Part shown: one piece after another, positions 38,201-39,844 of the stretch
Position numbering within the stretch: position 1 is the stretch's first letter
Layout: each line of letters begins with the position of its first letter
NCBI GenBank assembly: GCA_021372155.1
Contig: JAJFUZ010000398.1
Span: forward strand, 1-39,844
DNA: 39,844 nt
Source: Parachlamydia sp.
GTDB taxonomy: Bacteria; Chlamydiota; Chlamydiia; Chlamydiales; Parachlamydiaceae
Direction: 5' to 3'
Notes under the pieces: model-generated
Databases searched by the model: none
Told to the model about the DNA's origin: nothing
What the model saw: the letters and a program-made list of their open reading frames with translations, nothing else
Translations under genes and position numbers: made by a program

Positions 38201-38571
38201 TGTATGGGGCAACGCACATATAGCAAGTATTGTCCATTCGATGTGGTGGTTAAATATTATCGAGATAATGACTTAGGGGATCCAAATTTTTGGTGGATTT
38301 CTGCTAAGAATTTTCCATTTCCAGATCAGCCTGAACGACTTAACGAAAAGACCCCGAAAGGGGATGCGCAAGTCTGAACTCATAGGCAACTATGAGAGAG
38401 TGGATCGAAGAATCTGCTCCGCCTAGGAAACTAGGTCATACAAGTAACAGAATGCCACCTATTTATGATTCGCCCTTAGCCCTGAATGCATCGTGCGGAT
38501 ATACGTTCGCGGAAGTGCCCAGGATATTGAACGATACATGGCTCTTTAATTTACGCTGCACGTTAGCATAG
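35281..38571 (+). CDS. Major capsid protein, N4-gp56 family, split by five group I introns
   Basis: Exons 35281-35318, 35829-35933, 36386-36674, 37011-37080, 37708-38036 and 38455-38571 join into 948 nt, 315 aa. The joined protein is continuous with the N4-gp56 capsid pattern: 'T-T-T-S-L-L-P-A-P-V', 'R-R-Y-N-P-L', 'G-N-S-G-I-T-P-P-P-Q', 'L-N-E-Q-V-T-L-Q-N-Q-D-P-V-L-N-E', 'F-G-T-A-P-V-R-D-A-Y-F', 'S-S-I-G-S', 'P-P-I-Y-D-S-P-L-A-L-N-A-S', and 'L-R-C-T-L-A' at the end. The second of two tandem ATGs (35281) is preferred because AGGA lies six bases upstream. Without splicing every exon runs into stop codons within the introns. Exon 4 has only 70 nt. Neighbours (scaffold before, FCCH-like virion protein after) agree with a capsid gene. 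Confidence 0.93.
35366..35545 (+). CDS. DUF551-like intron-encoded protein (intron 1, P2 loop)
   Basis: 59 aa, ATG 35366. 'W-I-N-I-E-T-Q-L-P-R-E-G-D-T-I-L-A-R-F' has the W-I-x-x-x-x-x-L-P-x-x-G-x-x-I/V-L opening of DUF551 phage proteins, then 'I-I-E-W-K-L-V' where DUF551 has its W-x-P-L-P end. It lies in the loop of P2, unlike the other intron ORFs, and runs through the AAGGGGCAAG core segment to its stop. No RBS is obvious. Confidence 0.55.
   Translation: MNDWINIETQLPREGDTILARFRGCKIGEIFLMTVREGEGLSHIIEWKLVGDKGQDCGV
35535..35723 (+). CDS. Intron-encoded small protein (intron 1, second ORF)
   Basis: 62 aa from GTG 35535. The core segment GACAAGGGGCAAG (35519-35531) lies just before the start and can act as its Shine-Dalgarno site, as in the other introns. 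Sequence: 'N-I-L-I-L-E-R-K-G-K-Q-I-I-F-L-L', then 'H-D-Q-P-E-R-L-N-N', encoded by the P7-forming segment. Not a recognised endonuclease. The start overlaps the end of the ORF at 35366. Confidence 0.45.
   Translation: MEYNNILILERKGKQIIFLLGNGESLSLDNIVDVLIHDQPERLNNGGADKDGACDSLSHENI
35934..36385 (+). ncRNA. Group I intron 2 (452 nt)
   Basis: 5' junction after U35933. Guide GGGGTCG (35946-35952) pairs over 7 bp with CGACCCU, including the U-G pair. P2 ATCT (35979-35982) with AGAT (36003-36006). P7 here differs in sequence: AGCA (36269-36272) with TGCT (36301-36304), a double-sided change from GACTA/TAGTC that preserves pairing. P8 is CCCC-GAAA-GGGG, P9 CTCTATG/CATAGAG. Ends in G36385. The joined codons are ACC-CT|T-AGA. 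Confidence 0.92.
36023..36325 (+). CDS. DUF551-like intron-encoded protein (intron 2)
   Basis: 100 aa, ATG 36023, directly behind the core segment AACAAGGGGCAAG (36007-36019). Opens 'M-D-W-I-Y-I-R-D-K-K-P-D-Y-G-Q-R-V-I-V' and has 'Y-W-M-P-L-P-N-P-P-Q-P-E-R', the DUF551 terminal W-M-P-L-P signature. The Q-P-E-R residues fall on the segment before P7, so protein end and ribozyme core share bases. The tail past Q-P-E-R (Gly/Arg-rich) reads through P8. Function unknown. Confidence 0.7.
   Translation: MDWIYIRDKKPDYGQRVIVCNTYHCTYDGKGNKISDCYITEDQYMGDDGDFPDDEQGHSAFSDSGYNVEYWMPLPNPPQPERSKREGPERGCGALDSMET
36675..37010 (+). ncRNA. Group I intron 3 (336 nt)
   Basis: 5' junction after U36674. Guide GCCGTTG (36693-36699) pairs fully with CAACGGU. 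P2 TCCT (36727-36730) with AGGA (36745-36748). P7 GACTA (36892-36896) with TAGTC (36925-36929). P8 CCTC-GAAA-GAGG, P9 CTCTAT/ATAGAG, and a terminal CCAC/GTGG hairpin. Ends in G37010. Smallest of the five; restores GGT|GAT. Confidence 0.92.
36765..36932 (+). CDS. Intron-encoded acidic small protein (intron 3)
   Basis: 55 aa, ATG 36765, four bases after the AACAAGGGGCAAG core segment (36749-36761). Very acidic and aromatic ('N-E-F-D-F-D-F-D-Y-Y-Y-W-E-L-L-E-K'), then 'Q-Y-Q-P-E-R-L-N-E-K'. The stop is the TGA of the conserved AGTCTGA at P7. It lacks the DUF551 opening and may be a reduced or different ORF. Confidence 0.5.
   Translation: MIKEDLLQFLKNDNEFDFDFDYYYWELLEKTINKFFEQYQPERLNEKTSKEDAIV
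37168..37440 (+). CDS. DUF551-like intron-encoded protein (intron 4, first ORF)
   Basis: 90 aa, ATG 37168, directly behind AACAAGGGGCAAG (37152-37164). 'M-T-I-Y-E-I-D-R-A-P-P-K-V-G-E-R-M-L-L-Y' has the P-P-x-x-G-E-x-x-L opening of DUF551-type proteins, with 'F-W-D-E-P-T-H' and a C-terminal 'N-Q-P-E-R-L-N'. Overlaps the next ORF by 11 bases. Function unknown. Confidence 0.6.
   Translation: MTIYEIDRAPPKVGERMLLYKKGSRLFWSGGKHPIARATFLGYDSISNRPLWGDVDFWDEPTHFEGMSRRYEGKCYNQPERLNPEAPNGL
37430..37609 (+). CDS. Intron-encoded small protein in the P8 loop (intron 4, second ORF)
   Basis: 59 aa, ATG 37430. Helical: 'K-T-K-D-E-L-L-A-R-L-R-L-L-R-R-G-R', then 'V-A-E-A-I-D-C-L-I-S-S-V-E-F-V-L-K'. The stop is the TGA of AGTCTGA. 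The only ORF of the five introns placed in P8, so likely a separate insertion event. Not recognised. Confidence 0.55.
   Translation: MDFDKTKDELLARLRLLRRGRTEDTEPASVAEAIDCLISSVEFVLKNYDPKSPLGDAIV
38037..38454 (+). ncRNA. Group I intron 5 (418 nt)
   Basis: 5' junction after U38036. Guide GCGGTA (38046-38051) pairs with TACCGU. P2 TCCTC (38080-38084) with GAGGA (38095-38099). P7 GACTT (38337-38341) with AAGTC (38370-38374), a compensatory change against introns 1, 3 and 4. P8 CCCC-GAAA-GGGG, P9 CTCATAG/CTATGAG, then CCTAG/CTAGG. Ends in G38454, restoring CGT|CCA. Confidence 0.92.
38117..38377 (+). CDS. DUF551-like intron-encoded protein (intron 5)
   Basis: 86 aa, ATG 38117, directly behind AACAAGGGGCAAG (38101-38113). 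'M-K-W-T-H-I-M-D-G-Q-P-E-D-G-E-E-I-V-Q-V' and 'N-F-W-W-I-S-A-K-N-F-P-F-P-D-Q-P-E-R-L-N-E-K' match the DUF551 opening and its W-x...P-F-P region. Stop is the TGA of the P7-associated AGTCTGA. Function unknown; no HNH, GIY-YIG or LAGLIDADG pattern. Confidence 0.6.
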   Translation: MKWTHIMDGQPEDGEEIVQVNPEYEGHHCMGQRTYSKYCPFDVVVKYYRDNDLGDPNFWWISAKNFPFPDQPERLNEKTPKGDAQV

Positions 38572-38584
38572 GAGGCTAAATATA

Positions 38585-39562
38585 ATGAGTTCACCAGTTA
38601 ACGCACAAGTATCAGGTACTTTTACTACACCAGCAACCCTGGTGCCGGTCAATATATCCATTCCAAGTGGGTATACTGAACTAGATTTAATTAACGTAAC
38701 CGACTACAACACCCCAGCCGCAACAATCATAAAGGCGACTGGAAGGTCGTCTGGAGCTGCTGGAACAGCGGAAATTTGGACAGGTAACGGTGCTACACCT
38801 AACGTCCTTACTCCTGCTGTAGCTATCACTGGAGGGTTCACCTTCATTTCTGATAGTTCTGGCACAGCTCTTGGAGCTCCAGTAGTTGCAACTGCAATTA
38901 CCGCTGCAACACCAGCCGTAGTATCAACTGCGGCCCCATTAGCTGTGGGTGATGTCGCCAGGAACTATGCAACAACAGGTATGTTGCAAGTAGCTGGCAT
39001 GGATTTCACAGTTACGGCTATTGCTGCGGGTGTTTCGCAGTCATATGGTTACTTGCCAGCAGCTGGATTTGCTGCTCCTGCTACGGCAGGGATTTTCCGA
39101 CGAGTGCCTTTTGATCCTAGGTTCTATCCAAGACGTAGGTTCATCACGGCTATTTCGGCGGCAAACCCGGCACGTATCCAGTTGTCAGTGACCCATGGTT
39201 TTGTAGTAGGCGAACGAGTAAGGATAATTTGTCCCGATGCGTTTGGCATGACGCAAATCAATGGATTGCTTGGCACAGTTACAGCCGAATCGCACACGAT
39301 TGGAACAGGCACGAACTGGATCGAGGTAGACATCGACAGCACAGCCATGACGGCTTTTGCCTTTCCAACTTCTGCTGTAGCAGCTCTTGGGGTCACATTT
39401 GCACAAGTAGTCCCTGTAGGAGAAGCTGCAACAGTTCCCTACGCGAATTTACTTGATGATGCCACAACCAACCTCTCCTTTAGTGGAGTGCAGATTGGTA
39501 CTGGTATCCTGGTCGCTTCTAAGAACTACCAATGGGTAGCTAGACGCGGAACCGCGATCTAA
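38585..39562 (+). CDS. Virion protein with FCCH-like domain
   Basis: 325 aa, ATG 38585 with AGGAGG at 38570-38575 (the site overlaps the capsid stop). Beta-rich, Ala/Thr-rich. Residues about 190-245 form an FCCH-type unit: 'T-A-I-S-A-A-N-P-A-R-I-Q-L-S-V-T-H-G-F-V-V-G-E-R-V-R-I', 'M-T-Q-I-N-G-L-L-G-T-V-T-A', 'W-I-E-V-D-I-D-S-T'. Such domains occur in phage virion and tail proteins. Possible head decoration or fibre, given its position after the capsid gene. Ends at a strong terminator. Confidence 0.7.
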   Translation: MSSPVNAQVSGTFTTPATLVPVNISIPSGYTELDLINVTDYNTPAATIIKATGRSSGAAGTAEIWTGNGATPNVLTPAVAITGGFTFISDSSGTALGAPVVATAITAATPAVVSTAAPLAVGDVARNYATTGMLQVAGMDFTVTAIAAGVSQSYGYLPAAGFAAPATAGIFRRVPFDPRFYPRRRFITAISAANPARIQLSVTHGFVVGERVRIICPDAFGMTQINGLLGTVTAESHTIGTGTNWIEVDIDSTAMTAFAFPTSAVAALGVTFAQVVPVGEAATVPYANLLDDATTNLSFSGVQIGTGILVASKNYQWVARRGTAI

Positions 39563-39567
39563 CCAAT

Positions 39568-39600
39568 GGGGCCCTCATTCTGGGGGCCCTTCTTTCTAAT
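39568..39600 (+). terminator. Rho-independent terminator
   Basis: Nine-bp stem (39568-39576 with 39582-39590, mostly GGGGCCC/GGGCCC, two G-U pairs), loop ATTCT, then TCTTTCT. It closes the head operon. Confidence 0.85.
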
Positions 39601-39724
39601 TGATCTCTTCTTCTCTTCGCTTCCCTTATCAAATACATACTTTTTTCTTTAATTCAGCCTTGTCGTAAAGAAAAATTTTGTTTATATAGTCGAATATCGT
39701 GTTAAAATAAAATTTAAGGTATAT

Positions 39725-39844
39725 ATGGCGAAATTAGACAAGGCGATTGCAGAAGAAAAACCAACAATTGAGTTTTCAGTAGAGGCAGCGTCAGTAGCTG
39801 AATCTCCTCAAGCAAAATTGCTCCGAATCATGGAGGAGGAAAAG
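39725..39844 (+). CDS. N-terminal part of a virion-associated protein (3' partial)
   Basis: 40 codons from ATG 39725 (AAGGTATAT upstream) to the window end with no stop: 'M-A-K-L-D-K-A-I-A-E-E-K-P-T-I-E-F', then 'A-K-L-L-R-I-M-E-E-E-K'. It probably continues into the fragment at 1-353 (K-L-V-K-G-R-F), the pair forming one small protein in a circular genome. One extra base at the junction would keep the frame. Confidence 0.65.
   Translation, partial: MAKLDKAIAEEKPTIEFSVEAASVAESPQAKLLRIMEEEK

Noticed and set aside
35366-38377. Intron ORFs as homing endonucleases
   Set aside because: No HNH, GIY-YIG, LAGLIDADG or PD-(D/E)xK signature is visible and the proteins are only 55-100 aa; DUF551-like patterns fit better for several.
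35319-38454. Recurring short sequences taken as a CRISPR array or simple repeat region
   Set aside because: Copies are hundreds of bases apart, belong to paired helices that covary, and lie at fixed places relative to capsid exon junctions; group I introns explain them.

Overview
The window is almost the whole genome of a tailed, short-tailed-type (podovirus-like) bacteriophage, or a prophage-free viral contig. It carries a PBSX-type large terminase, a P22-like portal, a scaffold, an N4-gp56-family major capsid protein, adaptor and stabilisation proteins and large internal (ejection) proteins. It also has a phage replication/recombination set: DnaB helicase, HTH initiator, Bet annealing protein, YqaJ exonuclease and RusA resolvase. 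No rRNA, tRNA, integrase or cellular housekeeping gene was seen. The host cannot be named from the sequence. Signal peptides and lipoprotein-type signals fit a bacterial host. The two ends of the window carry the two halves of what looks like one gene, so the source is probably a circularly assembled phage genome of about 39.8 kb.

Layout. 1-8772 (+): virion genes (end of a capsid-associated protein, adaptor, stabilisation/tail proteins, three internal virion proteins). 8834-13279 (-): a tightly packed operon of DnaB followed by twelve small genes, at least five of which look like diverged paralogues. 13546-16686 (+): a zinc-ribbon protein, two homologous adenine methyltransferases and a small membrane protein. 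16619-17032 (-): an HTH protein, possibly the small terminase. 17196-18526 (+): two small helical proteins and the YqaJ nuclease. 18986-21481 (-): initiator, Bet and two small genes, with a lambda-like origin candidate inside the initiator gene. 21635-23102 (+): RusA and small genes. 22587-22745 and 23089-26464 (-): a small lipoprotein candidate and a tail-fibre/C1q-like block. 26547-27845 (+): large terminase. 27842-30471: small membrane proteins, a double winged-helix protein, and a minus-strand NAD-salvage-like cassette (NadR-like P-loop protein and PnuC-like membrane protein) with a secreted zinc-finger protein. 30611-39562 (+): portal, small basic proteins, lipoprotein, scaffold, split capsid gene and an FCCH-like virion protein.

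The standout is the major capsid gene at 35281-38571. Its 948-nt coding sequence is cut into six exons by five related group I introns, which make up 71% of the gene span. All ten splice junctions can be placed: each 5' exon ends in U and pairs with an internal guide whose partner is G, each intron ends in G, and the joined exons give a continuous N4-gp56 capsid protein of 315 aa. P2, P7, P8 and P9 helices covary between copies. The introns carry seven small ORFs, none resembling a known homing endonuclease. Several look like DUF551 proteins. In each intron an ORF starts just after a conserved core segment (AACAAGGGGCAAG or close), which can act as its Shine-Dalgarno sequence, and most run into the P7-forming segments, ending with a shared Q-P-E-R motif. 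This looks like an intron family that has spread inside one essential gene by changing its guide sequence.
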